The position numbers and the translations under genes are program-made. The notes beneath the pieces are model-generated. The model saw nothing but the letters and a program-made list of their open reading frames with translations. It searched no databases and was not told the origin of the DNA. This document shows positions 31,812 through 43,879 of a stretch of 64,000 nt of DNA, piece by piece (the first letter of the stretch is position 1; every line of letters begins with the position of its first letter). The DNA comes from Chlorocebus sabaeus (lineage: Eukaryota > Chordata > Mammalia > Primates > Cercopithecidae): NCBI RefSeq assembly GCF_047675955.1, contig NC_132923.1, forward strand, positions 91,075,137 to 91,139,136. The letters run 5' to 3'.

Positions 31812-32190
31812 TATTTTTATTATAATATTTTTGTTTAGACAGCCTGGAACTCAATCCAACTAAAATAATTGGATTCCCCATTCCTACTTTTGTCTTCTCC
31901 AATCTATGCTTCATCCAGCACTGGTTTCTAAGAAATATAAGTCAAGAGACTTTGTTTAATGTACAAAGCTGAGCACGTGTTTGTACAACATCCCTTCCAA
32001 AAGTCCCATGGAATTTGTACCAAAAATAAATAAAATAAATCCAGTCTGTGATAAATTCCTAAAAGACTAAAAGCATACAAATACAATATCTAATACCATG
32101 CAATTATAAAAAAAAAAAAAAAGACACTTTTTTTTTTTTTTACAGAGATAGGATCGTAATGATGAATAAACTAGAGCTGAAAAAGCCACA
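31812..32190. other. Unclassified AT-rich DNA
   Basis: Holds an A15 run followed by T13 at 32108-32141; no gene or repeat family recognised. Confidence 0.4.
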
Positions 32191-32198
32191 GTCCAGAA

Positions 32199-32527
32199 CA
32201 GCAGTCCCCAACCTTTTTGGTACCAGGGACTGGTTTCATAGAAGAACATTTTTCCGGGGGATGGGGGTAGTTTTGGGATGAAACTGTTTCACCTCAGATC
32301 ATCAGGCATTAGTTAGATTCTCATAAGGCGGGCACAACATAGATCTGTTGCATACCCAGTTCACAATAGGGTTCGTGCTCCTATGAGAATCTAATGCTGC
32401 TAATCTAACAGGAGGTGGAGCTCAGACAGTAATGCTCACGTGCCTGCCACTCAACTTGTGCTGTGCAGCCTGGGTTCCTAATGGACCGCAGACCGGTACC
32501 AGGTGGCCCAGAGGTTAGGGACCCCTG
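32199..32527 (+). mobile_element. MER1B (hAT-Charlie MITE), complete
   Basis: Begins CAGCAGTCCCCAACCTTTTT and ends 'ggttagggacccctg' with matching terminal inverted repeats. 8-bp TSD gtccagaa (32191-32198) / gtccagat (32528-32535). Non-autonomous, no ORF. Confidence 0.93.
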
Positions 32528-32535
32528 GTCCAGAT

Positions 32536-32903
32536 TATGCACAGAAAAGGCTAAAATGGAAGTGGAAATAGACTTCCTGGGAGAGAGAATTTCTAAAGTG
32601 AAGTTAGCAGGAACAGAGAACATCTGAGAAGGGAAACAAAGATCAAAATAATAAATTGGAGCACTGTCTATGGAACAGCTGCACTACTTGACATCCTTCT
32701 CTCTATCCATAGACAGCCACATACTCCCCTGTTACTTCTAAATATATCCTGAGAATAAATGGAAGAATCTCCCTAGGAGATTTGGTGCCCTAAGACTCCT
32801 TATTTCGGTATTTGGGTGGGGGAAATTTTGTTAACCAATTCCTTCCCCGTTATAATTATTTATTTTCCTTTGAAAACAAGCCCAAACATCAAACTTCTTA
32901 TCA
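32536..32903. other. Unclassified unique DNA
   Basis: Nothing recognised. Confidence 0.4.
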
Positions 32904-33133
32904 GATCGAGACCATCCTGGCTAATATGGTGAAACCCCGTCTCTAATAAAAATACAAAAAGTAGCCGGGCATGGTGGTACGCGCCTATAATCCCAGCTAC
33001 TTGGGAGACTGAAGCAGAAGAATCGCTTAAACCCAGGAGGCGGAGCTTGCAGTGAGCCGAGATTGTGCCACTGCACTCCAGCCTGGTGACAGAGCGAGAC
33101 TCCATCTCAAAAAAAAAAAAAAAAAAAAAAAAA
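32904..33133 (+). mobile_element. 5'-truncated AluY
   Basis: Starts within the left arm at 'agatcgagaccatcctgg'; 24-base A-tail abuts the L1 below. Confidence 0.88.
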
Positions 33134-33504
33134 GTCAAAGGTTAAAATGGGTCCTAGCCAGAGAAATTAGTCAAGAAAAGAAATAAAGGATCTCTAAACT
33201 GGAAAGGAAGAAGTCATATTGTTCCGGTTTGCAAATGACGTGATCTTATATGTGGAAAACGGTAAAAGCTCCACCAAAATACTCCTAAAACTCATAAACA
33301 AATTCAGTAACATTGCAGAATACAAAATCAACCTACAAAATATTAGTAGCATTTCTATACACAAACAACAAACAGAAATTTAAAAAGCAATCTCATTTAA
33401 CATAGCTACAAAAAAGTAAAATACCTAGGAATAAGTTTAACCAGAGAAGTGAAAGATCTCTACAAGGAAAACCATAGGACACTGATGAAAGAAACTGAAG
33501 AGGA

Positions 33505-33790
33505 GGCTGGGTGCAGTGGTTCATGCTTGTAATCCTAGCACTTTGGGTAGCCAAGGCGGGTGGATAACTTGAGGTCAGGAATTCAAGACCAGCCTGGCCA
33601 ACATGGTGAAATCTTGTGTCTACTAAAAATACAAAAGTTAGCAAGGTGTGGTGGCACGTGCCTGTAGGCTCAGCTACTTGGGAGGCTGAGGCACAAGAAT
33701 TGCTTGAACCCAGGAGGCAGAGACTGCAGTGAGCCGTGATTGCACCACTATACTCCATCCTGGGCAACAGAGCAAGACTGTCTTAAAAAA
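33505..33790 (+). mobile_element. Alu (S-type) in L1
   Basis: Followed by a purine-rich GAAA tail array. Confidence 0.92.
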
Positions 33791-33890
33791 ATAAAAGAAG
33801 AGAAGAGGAGAGGGGAGGGGAGACAGAAAAGAAAAGAAAAGAGAAAAAAGAAAAGAAAAGAAAGAAGTTGGAGAGGACAAACAAAAAAAG
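33787..33890. repeat. (GAAA)n / GA-rich Alu tail
   Basis: All-purine stretch of AAGAG, GGGGA and GAAAA units grown from the Alu A-tail. Confidence 0.88.
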
Positions 33891-34555
33891 GAAAGACATC
33901 TCACATCTCATGTTCATGAATTGGAAGAGCCGGTAACGTAAAAATGATCATACTGCCAATAATGTGAAAATGATCATACTATCAAAAGCGATCTACATAT
34001 TCAATGCAATCCCTGTCAAAATACCAGTGACATTCTTCTCAGAATGTTTCACAGAAAAAAAATCCTAAAATTAATATGGAACTACAGAAGACTCCGAATA
34101 GCCAAAGCAATCCTGAGCAAAAAGAACAAAATGGGGGGCATCACACTACCTGACTTCAAAATATATTATGAAGCTATAGTAACTAAAACAACATAGTACT
34201 GACATAAAAATGGATATGTACACCTACAGAATGGAATAGAGAATGCAGAAATAAATCTATATATTTACAGCCAACTGATTTTTGACTAAGGCACCAAGAA
34301 CATTCATTGGAGGAAGTAAATTCTCTTCAATAAATGTACTAGGAAAAGTGGATATCCATATGCTATAGAATGAAACCAGACCTTTATCTCTCACAATATA
34401 CAAAAATCAACTCAAAATTGATTAAAGACTTAAATGTAAGACCTGAAACTATGAAACTACTAAAAGAAAATGTAAAATAAACACTCCAGAACATGAGACT
34501 GGGCAAAGATTTTATGGATAATACCTCACAAACACAAGCAACAAACACAAAAATA

Positions 34556-34852
34556 GCTGGACCTGGTGGCTTATGCCTGTAATCCCAGCAATTTGGGAGG
34601 CCGAGGCAGGTGGATTACCTGAGGTCAGGAGTTCGAGACCAGCCTGGCCAACATGGTGAAACCCTATTTCTACTAATACAAAAAATTAGCCAGGCATGGT
34701 GGTGGGCACCTGTAATCCCAGCTACTCGGGAGGCTGAGGCAGGAGAATTGCTTGAACCTGGGAGGCAGAGGTTGCAGGGAGCCGAGGTCACGCCATTGCA
34801 CTCCAACCCGGGCAATAAGAGCAAAACTTCATCTCAAAAAAGATAAAAGCAA
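34556..34852 (+). mobile_element. Alu (S-type) in L1
   Basis: TSD-like 'acaaaaatag' / 'gcaaaaataa'; linker shortened to 'ctactaatacaaaaaatt'. Confidence 0.92.
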
Positions 34853-35360
34853 AAATAAACAAAAGGGATTATTATTATATCAAACTAAAATCTTCTCCAC
34901 AGCAAAGGAAACTATCAACAGAGTGAGGAGACAACCAGTAGAATGGGAGGAAATATTTTCAAACTATTAATCCGGCAAAGAATTAATACCAAGAATATAC
35001 AAGGAACTCAAACAATTCAACAGCAAAAAACCCCAAAGAATCCAATTTTTTTAAATGGGCAAATGAGTTGAATAGACATCTCTCAAATGAGACGTAGAAA
35101 TGGCCAGCAGGTATATAAAAGAACGCTCAACATCACTAACCATCAGGGAAATTCAAATCAAAACCACAATGAGATAACATCTCACTCCAGTTAGAATGGC
35201 TACTATCAGAAAGACAAAAAAAATAACAAATGCTGGAGAAGATGTGGAGAAAGGGGAACTCTACATACAAATACTGGAGAAGATGTGGAGAAAGGGGAAT
35301 GTAAATTAGCACAGCCATTATGGAAAACAGTATGGAGGTTCCTCAAAAAATGAAAAACAG

Positions 35361-35668
35361 GGCCGGGCATGGTGGCTCATGCCTGTAATCGCAGCACTTT
35401 GGGAGGCCGAGGCGAGTGGATCATGAGGTCATGAGATTGAGACCATCCTGGCCAACATGGTGAAATCCCGTCTCTCCTAAAAATACAAAAAAATATATTA
35501 GCTGGGCATGGTGGCATGTACCTGTAATCCCAGTTACTTGGGAGGCTGAGACAGGAGAATCGCTTGAACTTGGGAGACAGAAGTTGCAGTGAGCCAAGAT
35601 CATGCCACTGCACTCTGGCCTGGCGACAGAGTGAGACTCCATCTCAAAAAACAAAAAAGAAAAGGAAA
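35361..35668 (+). mobile_element. Alu (Y/S-type) in L1
   Basis: TSD 'gaaaaacag' / 'ggaaaaacag'. Confidence 0.92.
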
Positions 35669-35772
35669 AACAGAGCTGTCTGATAAGCCAGCAATTGCAC
35701 TACTGAGCATATATCTGAAGGAAATTATATTATCTGCACTCCCATGTTTATTGCAGCACTATTCACAACAGC

Positions 35773-36190
35773 CTATATATATCTATAAGTTATATACAGA
35801 TATATATAGATATCACATTTTCTTTATGTGTGTATATATGTACTCCATTGTGTGTGTGTATATACTCCACTGTGTGTATATATACACATATGCACACATA
35901 TATATACATATGTGTGTATGTACATATATACATAGACACATATATAATACACACAATGCAATATATATACACACATAATGGAATATATATAGACACACAC
36001 CATGGAATACTATGTATATACACACACACACACGTACACACACAATGGAATATATATATACACACAATGGAATACTCTCTCTATATATATATGTATATAC
36101 ACACACACACAACCCCACAATGGAATATATATACACACACACACATATATATACACATACACTTAATTTCCCTCACACACACAATGGAAT
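35773..36190. repeat. TA/CA array with amplified L1 'ATGGAATA' motif
   Basis: At least seven copies of CAATGGAAT-type units spaced by (TA)n(CA)n, grown from the L1 segment that normally reads 'accatggaatactatgcagc'. The first two copies near 35840-35875 are inverted. Confidence 0.88.
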
Positions 36191-36833
36191 GCTATTCACC
36201 CATAAAAGAACAAAATCCTATAATTTGTGAAAACATGAAAAAGTTTGAAGGACTGTAAGTTAAGTGAAATTGACAGACACAGAAAGACAAATACTGCATG
36301 TTCTCACTCAGTGTGGAAGCTTAAAAAGTTGAATTCATTGAAGTAGAGAGTAGAATAGTGGTTACTAGAGGCTGGGAAGGATGGGCATGGGGGAATAATC
36401 AGAGGGTGGTTAAACGATGCAAACTGCCAGTTGGATAGGAGGAACAAGTATCTAATAGCACTATAGGATGACTATAATTACCAACAATTTATTGTGCATT
36501 TTCAAATAGCTAGAAGAGCAGATTTTGAATGTTCCCAACACAAAGAAATGACAAATGTTTGAGGTGATGGATATGTCAATTACACTGATTTGATCATTAC
36601 ACGTTGTATACATGTATTGAAATATCACACTGTAACCAGTAAATATATATAATTATTATGTCAGTGAAAGATAATAAAAGCAAAAAACCCTTTTTAAATG
36701 TTTTAAAGAGTTAAAATGGAACAAATGCCAATTAAATGATAGTATGTTTATGAAGATGAAAGATTTTATTGATATGGCAACAAAAACAGTAGCTTCTAAC
36801 AAGATAAAAAGAATGGCTATTAGAATTACCTAG

Positions 36834-37141
36834 CTGGCGCAGTGGCTCATGCCTATAATCCCAGCACTTTGGGAGGCCTAGGCAGGAGGAACAATTGAGG
36901 CCAGGAGTTCATAGACCAGCCTGGGCAACATAGTGAAATCCTGTCTCTACAAAAAATTTAAAAACGAGCCAGGTGTGGTGGCACATACCTGTAGTCCTAG
37001 CTACTTGGGAGGCTGAAGCAGGAGAATCCCTTAACCCCAGGAGTTTGAGGCTGCAGTGATGTATGATCATGTCACTGCACTCGAGCCTGGGCAACAGAGT
37101 TAGACTCTGTCTCTAAAAAACAATAAAATAATTTAAAAAAA
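36834..37141 (+). mobile_element. Alu (J-type)
   Basis: Flanks 'agaattacc' / 'agaatttcc'. Follows unclassified 36691-36833. Confidence 0.9.
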
Positions 37142-37480
37142 AGAATTTCCAGAAAAACACAAAACCATGGTGTAAAAATGAAACAAATTAAAATGCTGCT
37201 TCTATTTTAGCAATCAATGGATAATAAGATAAGAAAACCCACATGGCCCTGACACTTCTATTTCTGTTTTTAAAGTTTTATAATTTTGAGGTTAGATTTT
37301 TTTAAAATCCTGATAGACTTGGGAACATCTTTGAAAACTTCAGTCATTATTACTTATGCTTGTCTCACAACCATTTCTTGTCCTTCCTCTACACTGCTCT
37401 ATGCTGCAGAGGACTGGCTTGTGCAAGTTTTATATCTATATCTAAATATAAATATTATATATATATATATTTGCAAAATA
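37142..37480. other. Unclassified DNA with a (TA)n stretch
   Basis: TA repeats at 37452-37471; nothing else recognised. Confidence 0.4.
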
Positions 37481-37483
37481 TGT

Positions 37484-37770
37484 ATTTTTTGATATGGAGT
37501 CTCACTCTGTCACCCAGGCTGGAGTGGAGTGGTGCGATCTTGGCTCACTGTAACCTCCACCTCCCAGGTTCAAGCAAGTCTCTTGCCTCAGCCTCCCGAG
37601 TAGCTGGGATTACAGGTGTGCGACCCGACATCTGGCTATTTTTTTTACTTTTGGTAGAGATGCATTTTCGACATGTTGGTCAGGCTGGTCTCAAACTCCT
37701 GATCTCATGATCCTCCCGCCTTGGCCTCCCAAAGTTCTGGGATTACAGGCATGAGCCACTGTGCCCGGCC
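37484..37770 (-). mobile_element. Alu (S-type)
   Basis: Contains 'gcgacccgacatctggct', a locally mutated linker. Confidence 0.92.
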
Positions 37771-37783
37771 ACAAGTTATATTT

Positions 37784-38109
37784 CTTTTGTTTTTGTTTGT
37801 TTGTTTGTTTGTTTTTGTTGTTTTTTTTGATATGGAGTTTCACTCTTATTGCCTAGGCTGGAGTCCAATGGTGCAATCTTCACTCACTGCAACCTCTGCC
37901 TCCCTGGTTCAAGCGATTTTCCTGCCTCAGTGTCCCAAGTAGCTGGGATTACAGGCATGTACCACCATACCCAGGTAATTTGTATTTTTAGTAGAGATGG
38001 GGTTTCACTATGTTGGTCAGGCTGGTCTCGATCTCCTGACCTCAGGTGATTCACCCACCTTGGCCTCCCAAAGTACTGGGATTATAGGCATGAGTTACAG
38101 CTCCTGGCC
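37784..38109 (-). mobile_element. Alu with (TTTG)n tail
   Basis: The tail has seven TTTG-like units. Flanked by 'tatttctttt' and 'tatttctttc'. Confidence 0.92.
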
Positions 38110-38119
38110 TTATTTCTTT

Positions 38120-38737
38120 CTTTATTTCTTCTTTTTTTTTTGAGATAGAGTCTCACTCTGTTGCCCAGGCTGGAGTGCAGTAGCGCCATCTCGGCTCACT
38201 GCAACCTCTGCCTCTCAGGTTCAAGTGATTCTCCTGCCTCAACCTCCCAAGTAGCTGGGACTACAGGTGCCCACCACCGTGTCTGGCTAATTTTTGTATT
38301 TTTAGTAGAGATGGGGTTCTTTTTTTTTTTTTTTTTTTTGAGACGGAGTCTCACTCTGTTGCCCAGGCTGGAGTGCGGTGGCCGGATCTCAGCTCACTGC
38401 AAGCTCTGCCTCCCGGGTTTATGCCATTCTCCTGCCTCAGCCTCCCAAGTAGCTGGGACTACAGGCGCCCGCCACCTCGCCCGGCTAGTTTTTTGTATTT
38501 TTTAGTAGAGACGGGGTTTCACCGTGTTAGCCAGGATGGTCTCGATCTCCTGACCTCGTGATCTGCCCGTCTCGGCCTCCCAAAGTGCTGGGATTACAGG
38601 CTTGAGCCACCGCACCCGGCCGAGATGGGGTTCTACCATGTTCGTCAGGCTAGTCTTGATCTCCTGACCTCAGGTGATCTGCCCCCCTTGGCCTCCCAAA
38701 GTGCTGGGATTACAGGCGTGAGTCACCACGCCAGGCC
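38120..38737 (-). mobile_element. Outer Alu split by a young AluY
   Basis: Left part 38120-38320, right part 38622-38737. 'caagttatatttct' precedes (37771) and follows (38739) this Alu and its left neighbour. Confidence 0.9.
38321..38621 (-). mobile_element. Cercopithecid-type AluY, perfect TSD
   Basis: Antisense 'gtggccggatctcagctc' and 'gccacctcgcccggctagtt'. TSD gagatggggttct at 38308-38320 and 38622-38634. Confidence 0.94.
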
Positions 38738-39211
38738 CTCAAGTTATATTTCTAAAGTTCTCTCACCTGGTTACTTTTGGTTAATGGGAGGGATATTGGA
38801 GAATTTCTGCTTCAGCCAGCATCTTCAACACTGACTGTGTCTTTTTGGTCTCACCAGAGTCTCTTCCTCCTTATCTTGCTTCCACAGGGTGGTCCTTCCC
38901 TTAGTGGTTTCAGTTCCCATTGAGTGGTCCCAGCTCATGGGCTCTGTTACCACTACCTCCTCTGCTGATTCTCCAGCCCTCAGGGTGGTAGAGGCTTCCT
39001 GCTGTTGCTAATTTCTGAGTTGCTTCCTCATTCCCTGTTTCACTTCCAACCCATTTGTAACTACCCTCCTGTATAAAATTCCTTCTATTTGACAGTATGG
39101 CATAGACTCTGTTTTTGTTTCTCTGACTGGACCCAGATGTAATTAATCTAAGTAGTGTATATGAACCATGGGAATTAATGCCATTCAATCAACCATCAAA
39201 AGACAAGGAGA
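38738..39211. other. Unclassified DNA
   Basis: The block 'ggtggtagaggcttcctgct' looks like part of an old medium-copy repeat; I cannot name it. Confidence 0.35.
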
Positions 39212-39330
39212 GGCCGGGCTCCATGGCTCACGCCTGTAATCCCAACATTTTGGGAGGCCAAGGCAGGTGGATCACTTGTGGTCAGGAGTTTGAGACCAAC
39301 CTGGGCAACATAGTGAGACCCTGTCTCTAC

Positions 39331-39361
<31 letters not shown>

Positions 39362-39535
39362 TCAGGCATGATGGCTTACACCAGTAGTCCTAACTACTCA
39401 AGAAGCTGAGGTGGGAGAATCACTTGAGCCCAGGAGTTCAAGGCTACAGTGAGCCATGATCGTGCCACTGCACACTTCAGCCTGGTTGACAGAGTGAGAC
39501 CCTATCTCTAAAAGAGTACAAAGAAAAAAGAAATA
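39212..39535 (+). mobile_element. Alu (J-type) with expanded middle A-tract
   Basis: The linker between the arms is 26 consecutive A (39331-39356); the terminal tail is short and mixed. Confidence 0.9.
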
Positions 39536-40242
39536 AAGAAAAATAGAAGCCTAAAATATTTACTGTCTGGCCATTTGCAGAAAATGTTTGCTGACCTCCA
39601 TATTAGGTAATGGAGTAGCCGGACTCAGAGACATGCTTTGAGAAGGCTGGTTGCACTTGTATAATCATTCCGAGCAAGGTGGAAATTGGTGGCAGAGAGG
39701 CTAGTGGGGAACCCAATGCAGTAACCCAGAAGGGAGATGAGGAGGACTGTATTAGTCAAAACTTTTTGATTGCAAGTGATCAAAACCTAACCTAACCAGA
39801 CAAGCAAAAGTGAACATGGAACACCCTGCAAGTTGTCTCTGCAATATCCATTCCTTGACTTGCATACTAAGAACAGCCCAATTTGGTATGGGGCAGCAGT
39901 ATATGTAGTAGCTAAAATATTTACCTTTCTAGAGTGCAGGTTGGGATAATCTGCACTTAGGGGTGACCATATGACCCAGTTCTGGCCAATGGAAGAATAA
40001 AGGAATTTTCAGAGTTAGGTTTGCAGAGGTACATGCCTGGTGTGCTTGTTCTTTCGGCCCTTTGTCCCTCATCTTTTCCCTCTCTTCTTGCTAAGAAAGT
40101 AGACTCCACTTGGGATATACAGTCACTACCTTGCCTCACACTAAGGATAGTGGAGCAGGCAAACAGAGAAGCCTGTGTCTTTTATGACGTCCTATAACCT
40201 GGAGCAACTGCTCTAACTCTGGAATGCCTACCTTTAAGCATC
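39536..40242. other. Unclassified old repeat-like DNA
   Basis: 'tattagtcaaaactttttga' with 'gcaagtgatcaaaaccta' resembles a widespread old LTR-like repeat; 'gaccatatgacccagttctg' near 39965 resembles MLT-type sequence. Not assignable. Confidence 0.35.
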
Positions 40243-40549
40243 TTTTTTTTTTTTTTTTCTTGAGACAGAGTCTCACTCTGTTACCCAGGATGGAATACAG
40301 TAGTGAGTGGTATGATCTTGGCTCACTGCAACCTCTGTCTCCTAGGTTCAAGCAATTCTCCTTCCTCAGCCTCCTTAATAGCTGGGATTACAGATGCCCA
40401 CCACCATGCTTGACTAATTTTTGTATTTTAGTAGAGACAGAGTTTCACCATGTTGGCCAGGCTGGTCTTGAACTCCTGACCTCAAGTGATCCACTGGCCT
40501 CTGCCTCCCAAAGTGCTGGGATTACATGCATGAGCCACTGTGCCCAGCC
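40243..40549 (-). mobile_element. Alu (S-type)
   Basis: T17 run; 'cagtagtgagtggtatgatc' includes a short extra insertion. Confidence 0.92.
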
Positions 40550-40779
40550 CATCTACTGATGGGAAGAAAATTAACTCCTGTATGGGTAAGCCATTTTTAT
40601 TACTTGCAGCCAAACACATCCCTAACTGATACAGAGAATTTGTTGGAAAAATCCTAAAGTAACTCATATTATACAAACTGAATCCCATTACTGTCCTTTG
40701 CATATTGGATTCATTTTCTTTTCTTGCACTCATCTGGCTTTCTTTACTCCTTGATCCACATGTCAGAAAATATGACCAT

Positions 40780-41073
40780 GGCTGACTGGACATGGTTCAT
40801 GCCTGTAATCCCAGCACTTTGGGAGGCTGAGGTGGGCAGATCTCGAGGTCAGAAGTTTGAGACCAGTCTGGCCAACATGGTGAAACCCTGTCTTTACTAA
40901 AAATACAAAAATTAGCCGGGCGTGGTGGCATATGCCTGTAGTCCCAGCTACTCAGGAGACTGAGGCGGGAGACTCACTTGAACCCGCGAGGCAGAGGTTT
41001 CAGTGAGCAAAGATCGTGACAGAGCAAGACTCCATCTCAAAAAAAAAAAAAAAAAAAGAAAGAAAGAAAGAAA
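40780..41073 (+). mobile_element. Alu (S-type), right arm shortened
   Basis: The 'ctccagcctgggc' block is deleted at 'aagatcgtgacagagc'. TSD 'aaaatatgaccatgg' / 'aaaatatggccatgg'. Confidence 0.92.
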
Positions 41074-41179
41074 ATATGGCCATGGCCAACAACAGCTTCT
41101 GTTTTACATTGTGTATCTACAGTCATTGAAGAGAGATTAACCACAGTCTCTCGGTCCTAAATATAAAAAGGTAAGAAGA

Positions 41180-41478
41180 GGCTGGGCGCAGTGGCTCACG
41201 CCTGTAATCCCAGCACTTTGGGAGGCCGAGGCGGGCGGATCACGAGGTCAGGAGATCGAGACCATCCTGGCTAACATGGTGAAACGCTGTCTCTACTAAA
41301 AATACATAAAAATTAGCCGGGCTTGGTGGCACACACCTGTAGTCCCAGCTACTCGGAAGGCTGAGGCAGGAGAATGGCGTGAACCCAGGAGGCAGAGCTT
41401 GCAGTGAGCCAAGATCGCGCCACTGCACTTCTGCCTGGTCAACAGAGCCAGACTCTGTCACAAAAAAAAAAAAAAAAA
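41180..41478 (+). mobile_element. AluY
   Basis: TSD 'aaaaggtaagaag' on both sides; 18-base A-tail. Confidence 0.93.
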
Positions 41479-41973
41479 GGTAAGAAGAAACTCATTGTCC
41501 CACTTTGGGCCACATGACTGCCCGCAGACCAATCAACCATAGACAGATAGGGTAAGTCAAATATGAACATGCAATCTCCAGCAGGAACCACATGAACAGA
41601 ATGGGAGGAGAGGCAGTGCCCACCAGAAGGAAGATACCTGACAGACAAAACCACAGATATGTACTACAAAACCTGAATGAGGGTGGGGGTAGCAGAGTTA
41701 GAAGACAGATTCAAAGAATAATTAGGGAGAAATCAATAGCTGACTGATTGGTTTTGGGGCAGGGCAGTGAAAAAGAAGGAAAAGTTAAGAACAATGTCAA
41801 GGGTTTTGTTTCTTGTGGAAAAAAACAATTACTGATTGAATGAAACTGAATTATTATAAACAGTAACTTTGGCTGTCAATTCTTCTCTTTACATACTTCA
41901 CACAGATTTTAACACCAGATTCTAAACTTATTTCCTAAAGATTCCATACATGTCAATATGAAAATCACAAAGC
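41479..41973. other. Unclassified DNA
   Basis: No repeat or gene recognised with confidence. Confidence 0.4.
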
Positions 41974-41974
41974 T

Positions 41975-42285
41975 GCCGGGTGTGGTAGCTCATGCCTGTA
42001 ATCCCAATACTTTGGAAGGCTGAGGTGGGCGGATCATGAGGTCAGGAGTTCGAGAGCATCCTGGCCAACATAGTGAAACCCCGTCTTTACTAAAAATACA
42101 AAAAAATTAACCAGGCATGGTGGTGTGCACCCCAGTAGTCCCAGTTAGTTACTCGGGAGGCTGAGGCAGGAGAATCGTTTGAACCTGGGAGGCAGAGGTT
42201 GCAGTGAGCCGGGAGGCAGAGGTTGCAGTGAGCCAAGATTACGCCATTGCACTCCAGCCTGGGCGACAGTGCAAACCTCCGTCTC

Positions 42286-42316
<31 letters not shown>
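41975..42316 (+). mobile_element. Alu with exact 24-bp internal duplication
   Basis: 'gggaggcagaggttgcagtg' plus 'agcc' occurs at 42187-42210 and again at 42211-42234. TSD 'aaaatcacaaagct'; A-tail about 30. Confidence 0.93.
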
Positions 42317-42320
<4 letters not shown>

Positions 42321-42392
42321 CAAAGCTTCCAATGAATGAAGGAGCAGAAGGCAGGGAATAGGTAGTTCACAAAAGATGAAATTAAAGAAATC

Positions 42393-42694
42393 GCTGGGCA
42401 CGGTGGCTCACGCCTGTAATCCCAGCACTTTGGGAGGCTGAGGTGGGCAGATCACTTAAGGCCAGGAGTTCAAGACCAGCCTGGTCAGCATGGCGAAACC
42501 CAGTCTCCACTAAAAATACAAAAAATTAGCCAGGTGTGGTGGCACGCACCTGTAGTCCCAGCTGCTTGGGAGGCTGAGGCACCAGAACAACTTGAACCTG
42601 GGAGGCGGAGGTTGCAGTGAGCCAAGATCATGCCACTGCCCTCCAGTCTGGGTGACAGAGCAAGAGTCTGTCTCAAAAAATAAAAAAAAAAAAA
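42393..42694 (+). mobile_element. Alu (S-type)
   Basis: Joined to the next Alu through the tail 'aaaataaaaaaaaaaaaa'. Confidence 0.92.
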
Positions 42695-42695
42695 A

Positions 42696-43004
42696 GGCCA
42701 GGTGCGGTGGCTCATGCCTGTAATCCCAGCACTTTGGGGGCGGAAGTGGGTGGATCACAAGGTCAGGAGATCAAGACTATCCTGGCTAACACGGTGAAAT
42801 CCCGTCTCTACCAAAAATACAAAAAAATTAGCCGGGCGTGGTGGCGGGCGCCCGTGTTCCCAGCTACTCAGGAGGCTGAGGCAGGAGAATGGTGTGAACC
42901 TGGGAGGCGGAGCTTGCAGAGAGCCCAGATCGCACCACTGCACTCCAGCCTGGGTGACAGAGCGAGACTCCATCTCAAAAAAAAAAAAAAAAAAAAAAAA
43001 AAAA
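42696..43004 (+). mobile_element. AluY
   Basis: The pair 42393-43004 is bracketed by 'gaaattaaagaaat' and 'aaaattaaaggagt', so this copy entered the tail of its neighbour. Confidence 0.92.
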
Positions 43005-43005
43005 T

Positions 43006-43370
43006 TAAAGGAGTTAAACATGAAAAACGTTCTAATTCACTAGTGACCAAAGAAATGTAAATCAAAATGAAGCGGTATGTCATTTTTAAAAACTTATTAG
43101 ATTAGCAAGTGGGCTGGTTACTGAGGCAATGTGCTAGACCTGGGTGCTCAGCTGTGTTTCAGATGGCAAAGGAAACAGGCACAGCCTTTACGGTAAGCAC
43201 TGTGGCCAGAGTTATTCATGAACCATAGAAATGTTCCACCCCTATAATTTCACCACTGAAAAAAGATCCTAAGCAAATAATCCAAACTGTGGGGAAAAAA
43301 GCCTTATGCATTAAGGATGTTTTTCACAGCATTGCTTATAAGAGTAAAAATTTTTTTAAAACTAATAGTT
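43006..43370 (+). mobile_element. L1M ORF2 3' fragment, sense
   Basis: 'gaccaaagaaatgtaaatca' and 'aaggatgtttttcacagcat' are typical of old L1 near the end of ORF2. Confidence 0.6.
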
Positions 43371-43674
43371 GGCCGGGCACGGTGGCTCATGCCTGTAATC
43401 CCAGCTCTTTGGGAGGCCGAGGCAGGCGGATCACAAGGTCAGGAGATCGAGACCATCCTGGCTAACAAGGTGAAACCCTGTCTCTACTAAAAATACAAAA
43501 ATTAGCCGGGCGTGGTGGCGGGAGCCTGTAGTCCCAGCTACTCAGGAGGCTGAGGCAGGAGAATGGCGTGAACCTGGGAGGCGGAGCTTGCAGTGAGCCG
43601 AGATCGCACCACTGCACTCCAGCCTGGGCAACAAGAGCAAAACTCAGTATCAAAAAAAAAAAAAAAAAAAAAAA
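43371..43674 (+). mobile_element. AluY
   Basis: 22-base A-tail; the tail signal reads 'caaaactcagtatcaaaa'. 43675-43860 is unclassified. Confidence 0.93.
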
Positions 43675-43879
43675 CCCTCGAAAAACTAAACCACAAATCT
43701 TTACAATTTAGAGAGCTGGGGTTTGCTATTGAAATCAAGTGATCAAATTTAGCATTGCTGTTCATGGAAAACATAACATCACGTGCCTCGTGATATGATA
43801 CAGTATGAAGTGCACAGCAAAACCTATTAAATATTCCTGCCTAAATGCTTAATTGAATTTAGTTATTTAGTTAGTTAGT

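Larger units (their letters stand above)
33134..36690 (+). mobile_element. L1 3' half (ORF2 C-terminal part and 3'UTR)
   Basis: Enters ORF2 just before the reverse transcriptase active site. The catalytic box reads F-A-N-D where FADD is expected ('tttgcaaatgac' near 33222), and stops and indels follow. Downstream are 'gccaaagcaatcctgagcaa', 'ccagttagaatggctac' and a 3'UTR 'tagctagaagagcagatttt', typical of L1PB/L1MA. Three Alus and a TA/CA array interrupt it. Dead 5'-truncated copy. Confidence 0.9.

Noticed and set aside
35790..36258. ORFs rich in Tyr, Ile, Thr, His and Cys
   Set aside because: Translations of the TA/CA array.
33134..36690. Possible active L1
   Set aside because: 5'-truncated, altered RT box (FAND), many stops and interruptions.
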